From: Toxotes chatareus
Lineage: Eukaryota; Chordata; Actinopteri; Toxotidae
Assembly: GCA_016801885.1 (NCBI GenBank)
Contig: CM028884.1
Location: 27,861,577-27,925,576 of the forward strand
Length of the DNA stretch: 64,000 nt
Direction: 5' to 3'
A program made the translations under genes and the position numbers. Positions 50,768-63,052 of the stretch are shown here, piece by piece; the stretch's first letter is position 1, and each line of letters begins with the position of its first letter. The notes beneath the pieces are model-generated. The model was not told the origin of the DNA. It made no database searches and was given only the letters and a program-made list of their open reading frames with translations.

Positions 50768-53700
50768 GTGAGTTAAGAGGGGCAGAGGAAATTTGGGTCA
50801 CGCTTGAAGCCATAATGATGGTATAATGCACCAGCACAATCTCTGCTGCAGCACCGAATAAATCATAAATGCAACACCCTTCACAGATAATAACTAATGG
50901 CTCCTCTCAACACCCCAAGCCAGCGCACAATATGAATCTGCACCCAACAAGTTAGACAAATGAATCCGACATCTGACATTGAACACCCTCAACCACACAC
51001 ATGCACACGGCTTCACCTCTCAAACAGCAGCCGATGACATTTCACAACTACCTCCGAGGCACCCAAACAAAGATTGATCAGAGCAAAAGGTATCAAGCAG
51101 GAGATTATGGGACCAAGTTCCCTGAGTTTCCATTACCAGCCTCCTAATCCGTTTATAAGGATATGTTCTTAATGGGCATGAGGAGTGAGAGCTGTGTGTA
51201 TTGTGTGTGCGAGGGAGAGGTCATCCATCATGGACGGACCTCTGAGGAGGCGAGGGGACAGCAGGGAAGGTTAATGTCAGCCTGGATCTGACTGAAGCTC
51301 ACATCTATTCAGCATCCAAATCTCCGGTGACAAAGCTGAGCAATTTAGCTGCTTTCTTCTTCTGTTCATCTGTTTCAGTGATACATATGCCAGATAAGCA
51401 CGGGCCAGGCACTCCACATACTGCAGAACAATATCAACGCACAATATCATGCTAGAAATGCTCAGATTTCCCAGGTCCTCTAAACTCCTAAAAACATTTT
51501 GAACAGATTAGAATTCCCTTTGAAATATTTTGGTCTCCTACATGTGCAGCCTGTTGCATATTTAATCTAACAAGTTCCTGCTCTCTTTCTGATGGCTTGT
51601 GAAAAGCAGTTCATCTCCCCATTATGGCTCGGATTGGTGAGGCTGAGCGTAAAAGAGTAAAAATGAAAGTTATGAGCACTGCAGAGAGAGTAATCTTCTA
51701 TGTTTAAATCTGCCCCCATACACCTTATAGAGGTTTTTTTTGCTAGAGGTCTGCTCAGGCAAATTAGCAGAAAAAGTTGGACTATTCTGACAGCAAATAT
51801 GTAACTTCAGAACTCCCAGCTCTTCCATCACCTGTCTGCCTCCACCGGTGCACAGGATACAGAAAAGTCATGATGTATTCATGAGCTCCGCATGAATATG
51901 AAAATCCGAGGGGGGGAAAACATTCTTTGACAGATCTCACCACAAAAACGCAGCCAGCATGACATGATTTCAGAGCAGAGAGGTGGTGCAATATTTCTGA
52001 AAGCCCTCTCTATGATATCAGAATGTGCACTCATTGCTTTGATTCGCCCAAAGACATAGGCTTTATGAAAATAAACGGCATGTCTTTGAACCGGAATCAC
52101 GGCAGAATAAAGTCTATTGAACACCGGTCTATTTCAGTTGCATTTTCCTGAGGTGAAACAAACAAACACTATTCATTTGTGTGCTCCCTCTTGGTTTTCT
52201 GAACACCTACACTTGCATGGAGCTAGATACGAATGTGCCGTACGCTTGCTTTTACTGAGCAACGCAGAGCTTCAGCCAAAGGCATTAGCTGTTCCTAATT
52301 ACTATAAACCGTTTCCAGTTTCATCCATTTTCCACTTAACCTTATGATGACTCACATTCAGATAAACTGCAGTCAGATAAGCCTCAGGTCTGGTCCTCTC
52401 TGCTTTAGAGAAGGGAAGATAGAGGAGAAACTACCAACTTCAGTAAGAGAAAAAAAAAAAAAAAGCACAGGAATGATTCATTTGTATCAGTCGCACTTTT
52501 CTGAAGCCACAGAACAGGTTTTCAATTAAATTTATCCGTGTAGATTTTTTGTACTGACATTCGCTTTCTTTGTGATAGTCATCATTTCTGAACAAATACA
52601 ATTGAAGCGCACAGTAGAATGTTTACGCCACGCGAGTGAAACAGTGAGGAACGGTTAGGTGCATTAGCATTTCAATCTGTTCCTGTCTATTTTTTTTTAG
52701 ATATTAACATGTATATAGAGAAATGTTGGTAGGTTGTAGAAGCCTCCTGTGTATTTGCACAACCACAGAGGTATTATATCAGATACAAAGTGAAACTAGG
52801 AACGAGATGTGGGGGCAGACGTTTTCAGTGACAATGAAAAGTTTGAAACTGCACCTTATCTAAATCCACAGTTACACAAAAATGCAGTGGCTTAAAAATA
52901 AGAGTTAGCTTCAAATTGAATTTTGAACATATTCTCAAATGGCGTGAAGTGGGAGAAGCTATTTTCAGGTATAGGGTAAAAGCTTGTGTACATAAAAAAA
53001 CATAAACAGGAAAGTTTACCGATCCTAAGAAGCATTTCAGTTGGAATGGCAGCAGGCTGATGCTGAAATGTAGGCTTTGTAGTAAGCTGATAAAACATTC
53101 AGAAGTTCATTGTTAGATGAATTTAGGAAATACAGAACTGCAACAACAAACAAACCAAATTCTGCTGCAGCTCTGATTCATGTCTCTCATGACTGGTTTA
53201 TTCTCCAGTACCAGCTTAGGCTCATGGGATTTATATTATTTAGAGTCATCAGCCATTTCAGTGTCACAGGAAAAAAAAAGTGTTTTCTATTATTAGAAGT
53301 TGTGCCCATAACATTACCCTGCAGTACTGTTAAATTATCTATGTTGTTAAGGGAATCGGTTATTCTTTTTTTTTTACTGAAAAAAATGGAAATTTGGAAA
53401 ACAGGTTAAGCACTAAACTTTGGAGTCGTGATTGATTTAAAGTCAACACCAAAATGTAAGTTATCGTTAACTCTATCTGCATTGGGCAAAGTGGCTAACT
53501 CTACGTACAAAGCTGAGAGTGTGTCAGTGGTACCATCCAGCAAATATGAAATTCAGCGATTAACATCATCATGTTCATCGTGGACTGATAAAGCCCTTTA
53601 AGGCAAAATACAACACAAACAAAGTGTCTGGCCTAGGACCAACTGGGACTAATTATTCTTCTGTATAGCTCTTTAACTGACACCAAGCTGCCTTTTTCCA

Positions 53701-56700
53701 TTAATGTGTTGGTGAAACATGTGACCGGTATGTCTACTTATTCATGTACACAGCTCACTGGAGGTTACGTCCCTGTTCAGTCATTTTCAGGAGCCGAACA
53801 AATCAACATGACCTGGTTAGCAGAAAAGCTATTATAGCTGTTGATATGAAACATTTCTTTGATCGCCATCTGCACAGCAACCTGCACATGTGCAGTCAGA
53901 GAACCATGAAAGGTGCAGTTCCCTCTGGACCTGCACACTCACAGGACAGCCTCCGAGTCCTCAGGCTGCACAAACATATTTATCTCTTTTAAGAGATGCC
54001 CCATCTCAGCCTTACTCTCGCAGGTGTTGGACATATCCCCCTCCCCAATACTGAGGAAGCATCTGTGGGCAGCTGGATGTTCCTCAATTCCCCCGGCGAG
54101 ACAAGTTAAAAGCAAAACAAGAGCTGCCTCCGGTCAGAAAGTCTAGTCAATCAGTTCTCTATGATCGCTCTCTGCACTGCTGTCAATCACAGCCCTGAGT
54201 CACCGTTTTCTGCAGGGACACAGAGGGAAATGAGACAAGAGACAGCAGAAAAAAAAATCCCTATTTTAAATCCGTCGTGGGCATGTGTGAAAGCAGCTAT
54301 GACTGTTTTCCTACTTGTGAAATGACATTAAATGGACATATTCAGCGAGATGAGCAGCTCTGCCAACAGCCAATATAAATAATACAAAGCCAAATAAGGA
54401 ACAACAAACCTCAGGTGTGAACACCTACTGAGCCTTCGCAGCTACTAAGCTGTCAGACTCTGTGGGTCTGAGGACAAAACATTTTTCCACATTAAATTCA
54501 GCTCATTTCAGTGGCAAGAATGTCACTGAAGGTTTCACTCAAATGTGTGCGAAGCCTTTGTGTCAACTTTTACATTTGGTACTGTGCCATCAACCAATAA
54601 AGGAAAAAAAAGGATCTTAAAAGTTTTAAATCAGCTCTGAGAGTCTGGCTAGCTAGCTAATTTCATTTCATACTTCATTTCTCTGGCACATTAAAAAAGT
54701 CCACTATTAGGAATGTCTGTTAAAGGTCTAAATTGCGAGGCTTTGCTGCGTAATGTCAAACCTGCTTTCGAATTTTTAGGTTTGCAAAAATGATCTGTAC
54801 TCTACAAATGATGGGCGGGTTAAAGGTGCGGCAGGATAAAGAGGATATCCCTGATGTGGAAATATTATTTGTAATATCCTCTCCAACCTCTCCAGGCAAC
54901 TTGTTCTGTTTTTAACCCAGCACACAACCGCACAACCTCTCTGGAAACATCAACATTTATTAACACGGGGTTCAAAAGCGATACATCATTTCAGACGAAG
55001 CTTAGAATTTTAGATTACTGCACTGCATTTATGAATGCAAACACTGTCCTGCTCCTTCCACACCTCTGAAACCCACATACCCAGAAATGTTAAGTGTAAT
55101 CATCTCAGTCACTCTAACAGGTGGTTCACAGGAGGAGTTTTCTGATCCAACATTTTAAATACATCAGGGCAAGACACTAAATACATTTATTCCAGTACTA
55201 CGCTTTTATTATTATATAATATTTGACCTTAAACGTTTCCTGGTTGGGAGGTTTTACACATCATCCAACACTGCCACGGGACATATTGTATTTTTTAACA
55301 ACACTACATTCATCTGAAAGATGAAGTTGTTAATAATGTTGAATATCCAGACTTTATACTCAACATAGGATAAACTCATCTCATATCGTTCCTTCAGTCC
55401 CTCCTTTCATTCTTAAATTGACCAGGTAGAAAGACCCTGTAAAAACGGAAGGACTTAATCCAGCAGTAAAACACACTACAGTCCATTTAGTTTGCAAAGC
55501 ATCATGATGTCTCACCGTGATGAAAACCAAATGATGAAAACTGCAAATAATTAGCTTGTCGCTCCCAGAGAATCGAACACATTGTGAAGTGAATGAGAAC
55601 ATCTGTCTCAACTGCAGCAGAAAGAAAGAAGAAGAAAAGGTAAAGAGGAGGAGGAGGGATGAGAGGAGGACTGCTATCCTCAGACAGCCAGAGGGAAAAC
55701 AGGACTGAAAGATAACACCTCAGTGAACAGACCATACATCACATCAGCCCAAATTTCACTCAGTACAAGAGACTGAAAACATCTTTGAACAAAACATTTC
55801 TCCACGGCCAACATAACCACATCCCCCCACCCCTCTCTCTCACACACACAGACACACACACACACACAGAGTAGCCTGCTGCTCTCTGGTTTCTATAGCA
55901 GTGGTGTCAAGCTACAGTCTAGTCTAGTCCGGTTCAGTCTGTCAGGAAAAGTGCCCAGATGGAGGGCACTGTTCAGCTCTGTGACACGGCCTGACAGACA
56001 GCTTGGCTGATGTTGACGGGTTCGGGAGGGAAAAAAAAAAAAAAAAACGACAACTGGATTGACGTTAGCTGGCACTAAAAATGACTCCCATGGTGCTCAG
56101 AGAGCACCAAGTTAATGACAGTGGTCTGCCATAAACAAGACTACGCAACCTTTGAGGTGCCGCTCTGAAAAGAAATCTGGTGTCAGTTCACAATTAATGG
56201 CATGAATAATTGATTAGTCTCTTGTTCTACATCAAATGAAGTCAGTGAGTGCCCTTCGCTGCAGACTTTCAGTTGAATACAAATCTTGGCAGAATGTGGT
56301 AAAGTCGCACATGGAATATTCTATAATATCCTTGTTCCCGGTAGTTAAAAAGATTAAAAATACTGTGAGTAATGAAATCCCTTACACAACTATACTGCAG
56401 GCATTTAAAGTTTTGACACCAGACCCTAACTTTGGGGAGAGAATATGATCACACAGACGAACAAGAACTAAGCTCTCACATGGCACTCAGACCTCTGAGG
56501 TCAAAGGAAAGGCTGCTGCCGTCTCACTCACGGTCACACAGACATCAACAGCCCACACAGTAAAATCAGAGCTGCATCTTTAATGAACAAAGGAAAGAAG
56601 CACGTTCAGGACGTGAGAACCAAACCCTGAACTCGCTGAGGATCACTGGAGAACTACATCTTTGACCTACCATCACACAGGTTGGACAATAAACCAGGAT

Positions 56701-58257
56701 GATGGAGTCATACACTACCTGGACGGCAGTGGCTGTGTCGCACTGGCATAAAGACTGGATGACATATAAGGTCGTGTCCTAAAACTCAAAATATTGTGCG
56801 ATTTGAGCATAACTCAAATAATCTAAATCACCTACAGGTATAGACAAAGTCTGAAGTAGTTAGAAGTAAGGAGCATGAACCTGCCTCCAACACAAAGGTT
56901 TTCATCACCAATTCTAGCTTTATCCACCAAGTTTCCTCCCTGCAGGAGCTATAAATGTTTGGTTGGAACCTTCAGGTGCTAATGCATCTCTGTACCAGAA
57001 TAAATCCAGTGAAATGTGTTACTTTATTCCACCACATGACTGGGGTAGCATTAGGCCACAGACTGGACAGATACTGATGTTCAACTGCCACCTGGTGGTT
57101 AAAAACGTACTGTACAGCAGAGATGGACTGTTACGGAGGCAGCTGCTTGTCATTTCACAAAGCACGGCTGTTCTTTTCAGTGGTCTGAGAGTTTTCCTCT
57201 ACTGGAGGCAGAAACTCATTCAGAATAACAAAACTGGTAGGTTTCCAGAAGCATTAAAGTTATTAAAGTCTGTTCTCTTTGTCTCCCACTAGTCGGCTGA
57301 TTATTGCCCAATTTAAGTATGCTGAAGCTGCTTTTAGAATATGGAGCAAAACCCTAAAAGGATGTCACTGCTTTTCAAATTTTTTCATTGTTAAACAAGT
57401 TTGTCACTGCTCTCATGTGAACTTCAGGCTCTTTTTGGAAGGAAACATGTACAGCAACATAAAGCGTCTATCCCAGATTTCCCCTCCTAACAGGTCTCTG
57501 TTTCAAATGAAGCGGTTCTACCAAAAACAGCTAACCATATTTTTACTTCCATAAAGTCAAAACATTAACTTACCAATGTTATGCTACTTTAAAAATGCAG
57601 CTAAAATTGTAATGACAATACAATGCTACTTGAATTGGATTTGAATGAAGGATCAAAATAACTATATGGGCATAAATTGGTTGGTAAATCCCTATAAAGT
57701 TACCAGTATCCAACAGCTGTGGCTATTGGTGTTGTCTTGATGCATTTATTAATAAAAAACAGTCCTAACATTCCAAATCACTTATCTCCATCACAAAAAA
57801 AAAAACAAATGAAGTTTGTTTGTTTTTTTTTATTCAGTGAAATAACAAAATCACAAACAGTGGTTTGAAAGTTTTACCGATTCTTCATGATACAGATCTG
57901 TTTAATAAGGGTCACGCCAGAGATGGTCTCCCAGGGATTTTTTATTTTTTTGGAAAAGATGTTTTTCCTTTATTACTGCTTCAGTAAATAACAATTATAT
58001 GGACTTTATGTCAGTACCAGCTTTAACAAAAACACATTATCAAGCCTGAGACCCACTGCTGGCTGACAATGCCACAGAGAACATGAAGATATTTATGATG
58101 AGCCGTGGCCTCTGATGATGCAAGGAAATCATAAAAAACTGCAACCCCTTCAGAGGAATCCACAGACACCGTCAACCCATTCCAGTCACCACGGCAAAAC
58201 TGCCCGACTCAAAGGATTACTGAACAGTTGGATGCTTTGACAAGGACGTTAGAAATA
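50768..58257. other. Non-coding DNA, no recognised gene
   Basis: About 7.5 kb with no further exon I can support. It holds A/T runs at about 52450, 53360 and 56031-56047, a CT/CA microsatellite at 55832-55869, and an A-run/T-run inverted pair at about 57796-57833. Open frames are short and unsupported. Confidence 0.4.
55832..55869. repeat. (CT)n(CA)n microsatellite
   Basis: CCCTCTCTCTCACACACACA is followed by GACACACACACACACACA, about 38 bp in total. Confidence 0.9.
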
Positions 58258-58670
58258 CAGCCCCAACATTATACCCACCTGCCTGATACTGTGTAGGTCC
58301 CCCTCATGCTGCCAAAACAGCTCTGAACCATCGAAACACGGACTCCACAAGACCTCTCAAGGAGTGCTGTGTTATCAGGCACCTAGACGTTGGCATCAGA
58401 CCCTCAAGTCTTAATTTTCAAGGTGGAGCCTCCATGGATCTGACTCTGGTCTGACCCAGTCGTCTAACCGTCACAATTTACCCCTTGTCAAAGTCGCTCA
58501 GATCCTCACACTTGCCCATTTTCCCTGCTTCTAACACATCAACTTCAAGAACTGACTGTTCACTTGCTGCCTAATAGGCCCCACAACTTGACAGGTACTG
58601 CTGTAACAAGATAATCAGTGTTATTCACTTCACCTGTCAGTGGTTTTAAAATTGTGCCTGATTAGTGTAT
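58258..58670 (-). pseudogene. Decayed, internally deleted Tc1/mariner-like transposon
   Basis: Read on the minus strand from 58670, a terminal repeat-like end (ACTAATCAGGCACAATTTTA, then AACCACTGACAGGTGAAGTG) precedes the start of a Tc1-type transposase. ATG at 58519 opens MGKCEDLSDFDKG and then a stop at about codon 14. The following text ACGGTTAGACGACTGGGTCA still matches the helix-turn-helix region of the family. It then jumps to the distal part (GGAGTCCGTGTTTCGATGG, CTGTTTTGGCAGCATGAGGG, ACCTACACAGTATCAGGCAG). The catalytic core is lost by deletion. Confidence 0.8.
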
Positions 58671-58914
58671 ATGACAGTTTGTTCATATTTACTATAGTAT
58701 AAGAATGGACTGTTTTTTTTTTTGTAGTGAGGACAGAAAGGCCCAAACTTATCTGAAGACATGCACCAAACTGGACTTTCACTTGTGTTGCTCACCAGCA
58801 AAAAGTTCACAACAGAGCTGCAGAGCTTTGAGATGTCTTCTCAGAGTTACACCAAGGTCATCAGTGTTCATGCTGTGGATGACAGGCAGCTGCCGCTCTA
58901 CTGACGTTGCTCAC

Positions 58915-58956
58915 CATCACTCCTGACATGCTACTCTGCTCCAGCACCTCGTCTAC
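58915..58956 (-). CDS. Candidate coding exon of the minus-strand gene
   Basis: The acceptor is TTTTCTCTCTTTCGCTGGGCAG on the minus strand and the donor is ATG-GTGAGC. The 42-nt exon is open in phase 0 as VDEVLEQSSMSGVM. It continues in frame from the exon at 59230-59264, which ends in phase 0. The acidic, helix-prone character fits a coiled or helical segment, but no family was recognised. Confidence 0.42.
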
Positions 58957-59229
58957 CTGCCCAGCGAAAGAGAGAAAAGACAGATTGGTCTTTCTTAAGA
59001 GTAACATGCTGACAAGACTGAGCAGAAACGGAACAATTTCCCAGCAATGAAAAACTGTTTCTACAGTTGTTTAAGCACAAACGTTTTCAGACAAAACAAG
59101 CACAGCTCAAATTCAGTTTGCATTTTTTCCTTCATTTGTTATAGATCCATTCTGTGTTAAAGAAGTATACTCCATTTTTCACCCTGAATAGAAACACATT
59201 GAACTGATTAAAAAGAACTATGCCCTCAC
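58957..59229 (-). other. Putative intron
   Basis: Short interval between two candidate exons, with GTGAGG at its 5' end and CTGGGCAG at its 3' end on the minus strand. Confidence 0.35.
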
Positions 59230-59264
59230 CTGTGTAAGAGCCTGCATGCTGGTTTTCAGGTACC
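59230..59264 (-). CDS. Candidate coding exon of the minus-strand gene
   Basis: The acceptor is CCTAGGTTCTGTCAG and the donor CACAG-GTGAGG. The 35 nt read as two completing bases followed by YLKTSMQALTQ, ending in phase 0 so that the next exon (VDEVLEQ..) follows without a stop. The incoming phase requires one base from the previous exon. The exon at 59940-60000 supplies a G, giving glycine. Confidence 0.42.
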
Positions 59265-59939
59265 CTGACAGAACCTAGGATATGACCATCATAACAGGGT
59301 CAGGATGATGAGCAGTAGGAAGGCACTGCCTACAAAGAGACTAGGTCATCACTGGGAATAAGTCATCTCTTTCTCCACTCTCCCCCTCTCAACCCAACCG
59401 CCCGAGGCAGACGGCTGCCCACGCAGAACCTTTCCACTGTCGCCAAATTTCTTCATTTCCAGGATTAAATGTTTAACCATGATTTTTGATTGAAAAAAAT
59501 CCTACGTTTGTTCTTATAGGTGATTGTTTTACTCTATACTATTCCATGGTGAATGAGGTCCACATGCTCCACAGATGCTTCTGGTTTGACAAAAAAAAAA
59601 ACTACTAGAAAAAGTCAGATCAATTCCAATATTTAACAGAATGATGCCAAAAACTTAATTGTATTATGTGTATTTTCATAAAGTCCCAACTCCACTCATT
59701 GAGTTTATTTCATTTTATTTATTTATTTTTTAATTCAACACCAACAGAAAGTCCTCCTACTACTTAACATGAAGGTTTAGGACCTCCAAAGTCCTCAAAA
59801 TCCTTTAGGGCAAACACACATACTGGAGTTGTATCCAGCATCGAATGGGATCAGTTCAGGTCGCACTGCAGCAGCTCAGGGATCAAGGGCAGGAGACATG
59901 TGCAGCAGAGGAAGGTCTAGGCTGAACTTTGGTTGTGAC
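59265..59939 (-). other. Putative intron
   Basis: Interval between candidate exons with no recognised feature. It contains short A runs and an AT-rich stretch near 59700-59740. Confidence 0.3.
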
Positions 59940-60000
59940 CTGCAACTTGCCCAGTGGCTGCTGCAGCTGGGCTGGCAGGGTTTTCTGGGTTTGAGTGTGC
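59940..60000 (-). CDS. Candidate coding exon of the minus-strand gene
   Basis: The acceptor TTCCTTTGTCCCTGCAG is good. The donor CAG-GTCACA is unusual after the GT. The 61 nt open as AHSNPENPASPAAAATGQVA plus one leftover base, which joins in phase to the exon at 59230. The alanine- and proline-rich start suggests a flexible linker. A second frame (HTQTQKTLPAQLQQPLGKLQ) is also open, but it would hit a stop in the next exon, so the first frame is preferred. Confidence 0.38.
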
Positions 60001-60707
60001 CTGCAGGGACAAAGGAAGCAGGGAGGGAGACAGAAAGAGGACAGAGGAAAATTTAAAAGAGTCAATGATTAGGTTAAAGAAGTAATCAGGACAAAGTAAA
60101 AAGGAAACGCAGCATGAAAAATGCTGTCGTGGGCAATTTCTGTTTTCCAAAAAAATAAAAAAATCCCCAAGAGTCCAACTATCAAGTCGGCCACTGATCA
60201 AAGCTGGCCTAAGTTTTAACTGGGTCATTAGTGACCAACAGAGGAACTGCCTGCTCATGGAGGCTGTTGAATGATAAACAGAAATGTACAGAGTAATTAA
60301 CAGAATCAAATGAAACCAGCATTAGCCACACCTTATATATGACTGATGCCATGAGGTTACTGAGCATCTCTGTCATCAAGCACACTGAAACACCAACATT
60401 CTGAACAAAATCTATGATTTATTTCATGTGATTTGGCCAATGACAATCTATTAGCACTGATAGATTCATTGTTGTCCAACATGGATTGTTACACCGTGTG
60501 AAATTCATTTTTCAGTGCTCATAATCAGGTACCGTAACTTTTTTGGTGTATGCACTCACTCAGCAAACTTTCAGCTTTGTGACTTTTTAAACAAACAATC
60601 CACAAAGGAGGAACAACTGGAATAGGAAAAGATTTTGCACTTAGCAACACAAATTAATTGAGTTAGGCTGTTTTTCCTCACCGGCTCTCAGGTAATTCCA
60701 CCCATTT
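60001..60707 (-). other. Putative intron or intergenic DNA
   Basis: No recognised feature apart from short A/T runs. Confidence 0.3.
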
Positions 60708-60791
60708 TCAAGAGAAAACTTCAGGTTTGATCACAGTGGCTCGAACATCCTGTCTAACCACGTCCTTGAACTCTCCCATTTTCAGGCTGGA
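60708..60791 (-). CDS. Possible alternative or terminal exon, weak
   Basis: A good acceptor (CTCTCTTCCTTTTCCAG on the minus strand) precedes an open stretch LKMGEFKDVVRQDVRATV.. that ends at TGA near 60708. The donor-like GCCG-GTGAGG lies beyond the stop in every frame, so the exon cannot be internal and coding as read. It could be a terminal exon of an alternative transcript, or chance. No domain is recognised. Confidence 0.22.
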   Translation of the reverse strand, partial: SSLKMGEFKDVVRQDVRATVIKPEVFS

Positions 60792-60887
60792 AAAGGAAGA
60801 GAGCAAAAACACAGAATGGCTACTCAGGAAATGACAGGAGAAAACCTTTAAGTAGTGGCCCAGTTTTTTGCCGTCATAGGGGAGGAA

Positions 60888-60999
60888 CTCAGATGGCCCC
60901 TGTGCACAATGGGTGTCAACACAGGTTGTCAGGACAGGTCCGCTGTGCCACTGCAATCAGCAACCCGACTAATAGTGCAACTCATCACTGTCACACCCC
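60888..60999. repeat. Local dispersed repeat, copy A
   Basis: It shares CAGATGGCCCCTGTGCACA, TGCCACTGCA, ACCCGACTAATAGTGCAACT (CCGATTAGTGCAACTC in copy B) and CATCACT.TCACAC with 62203-62316. By eye about three-quarters of positions agree. No known family is assigned. Confidence 0.65.
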
Positions 61000-61143
61000 A
61001 GTGGCTCTCTAAAACACTATCAAGGAATAGGAGGACTATGTCTTGGACATTTAAGACATTTCAATTTGTGTGATCCTGGTTTCCATGGTTGAAAAACAGG
61101 TTTAGTCCCTGACTTCTGAAAAAGATTCCTGGTCAGTACTTAC

Positions 61144-61186
61144 AAGGTAGAGGAGTGTCATCCTCATAATACCTCCAGGTATAAAA
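61144..61186 (-). CDS. Possible 43-nt exon of the minus-strand gene, weak
   Basis: The donor CTT-GTAAGT is excellent and an acceptor TTACATTTAG sits 43 nt upstream. Two frames are open (YTWRYYEDDTPLP and FIPGGIMRMTLLYL). Neither fits simply in phase between the first coding exon and the exon at 59940, so this is a splice-signal call only. Confidence 0.22.
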
Positions 61187-62202
61187 CTAAATGTAAATGA
61201 GTTTATCTGATTCTTCTAAAAGATGAGCAGCTGTATTGACTGCAATAATGAATATGCTCAGCTCTCCAATGTCCACAGTAAGTCACAATATTCAATGGAA
61301 AAATATATTAACAGAGAAGCGCAATGATACACATGTTGTTCCATGTTGATCCAAAACAAATTGAAGCTTATAACATACTGATTAGATACATGACAGATCT
61401 AACTTTTTTTTAGGAAGATGTGGAAAACCTGACTGACTCAGGGACACTCATCAAAAGCATTATAATTAAAAGTTAGAAAACTCTAAGGATTCCTAAGTTA
61501 AATGAGAGGAGATAATTCTTCTATAGGTAGGTAGATGGTATCACATCCAAAAACAGACCTTGAGAAATGAAAGAGCTGGACTCCAGGTCAGTAAGCGGAG
61601 AGTGATGCTTGAGGGAGCGGGGAGAGGAGCTTGAGTAACTCCACAGCACGGCACCCATCCTTCACTCACCGATGTTCAACTTATCAAACACAGGGAGAGA
61701 AATAAAACAGGCAGTATTAATACAGAATCTGAAAAAAAAAAATGTTTCTGAACAACAACAAGGGCAAAGTGATAATTCAGTGTTATTGTTTTCAACAGAA
61801 TCATACTGTGATAACGTTACAAACTTACAGCTGCATGTGTAGGGTAAATGTCAGTTGCTGAATACAACATATTTGGCAAATTAAACAACTTCTTAACTAA
61901 AACTCCTCTGGTGCTGTGGTGTGCACAGACACTCAGTTGTCACTTTATTAGGTAAGCTAGCTAAAACTAGTTTTGTCATATTGTAATAAATCCTCCAGGG
62001 AGGCTGTAAACACTTGCCGTGTAAAACAACACAGTTCACTCGCAGCACAAAGTACAACGTCCAAAACGCATCAACTCCTCACTGAAACGGTTTCAACACA
62101 AACTGAACATTTCTACCGTCTCGAAGGGAGGATGTACTGTAGAGGTGTTGTATTCGACTGCACTGTGCAGAACAGTCTTATGAAAGAGGGGGGGGGGTTG
62201 AG

Positions 62203-62316
62203 TCAGATGGCCCCTGTGCACACTGTGTGTCCTCAGGATAGGTCGGATTGGGGTGCTGATGCCACTGCAGCAGACACCCCAACCGATTAGTGCAACTCAT
62301 CACTCTCACACTCGCC
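62203..62316. repeat. Local dispersed repeat, copy B
   Basis: See 60888-60999. It lies in the putative first intron, just downstream (minus sense) of the first coding exon, next to a G run (62188-62198). Confidence 0.65.
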
Positions 62317-62384
62317 ACCCCCACGATTTTAACACGCAACGCCAACATGTCGGAGACACGGAGGCGCCTGTTTGCTGTGTTTAC

Positions 62385-62441
62385 CTTGTGCTCACATGTC
62401 TGGCCCACAGGTAGCTTCATCAAGTCTGTATCGTCCGCCAT
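62385..62441 (-). CDS. Probable first coding exon of an unidentified minus-strand gene
   Basis: The start codon at 62441 sits in GCGGCCATGGCGG, an ideal vertebrate initiation context. The reading frame gives MADDTDLMKLPVGQTCEHK and then a donor AAG-GTAAAC, 57 nt, ending in phase 0. A competing donor ACAT-GTGAGC lies 11 bases earlier. The acidic start after MAD is common in cytosolic and nuclear proteins. I do not recognise the family. A CCAAT-rich stretch 550-610 bp upstream fits a promoter. The exon at 59940 begins in phase 0, so it could follow directly or after further exons I have not identified. Confidence 0.5.
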
Positions 62442-62984
62442 GGCCGCTAATTCCGGTCTCTTATTTCACTGTAATGTGAGAAGGTCGTGAGAGTTAACAA
62501 CACTTGTGTACAACGACGAACCATGCTAAACAAAACAGGAAGCTAGCGGCTTCCACAGGCCTTGTGCACAAAACGTGGCAAATCTCACTTTTCCGACTCA
62601 TCGTGAAAAACTCAAACCTGAAAAACGCGTAAAGCGATCTGCGAGACACGGAAATAAACCGGCATGTTTGGCTACTAGTAATACTTGTTCTTCAAAGTTA
62701 CACACAAACAGTAAAGTTGGTTAAAGCGAAAAGCCAATGTTGACTCACTGTTAGCTGGTTAGCTATGCTAGCATGTTGCATTCACTCCAGTTTCTCACAA
62801 ATGTTAGAAATAAATGTTCGTCCAAAAACAAAATAATCAAACAAAAGCATGTTATACAAACTTACAACAAATGAGTAGGTCAAGTTTCAGCAACTACTTT
62901 CGCTCAGCGTGTCCAATCCCTTTAGCCCTCCCAGCTAGTCTTTTATCTGCTGATTTCAAACAAGTGCGTCGGGCAACGCTGGTC

Positions 62985-63052
62985 TCTGATTGGTTTATAC
63001 GTCGGGATGGTGGACGTTTATTGGACAGGTGAAAGTTTTGTCCACCAATGAC
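62985..63052 (-). promoter_or_regulatory. CCAAT-box cluster, putative promoter of the minus-strand gene
   Basis: GATTGGTT (62988) and TATTGGAC (about 63019) are CCAAT boxes in minus orientation, and CCACCAATGA (about 63042) is one in plus orientation. Three boxes within 65 bp are the type of NF-Y cluster seen at TATA-less vertebrate promoters, often bidirectional. The local sequence is richer in CpG than most of the window. The transcription start itself cannot be read from sequence. Confidence 0.45.
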
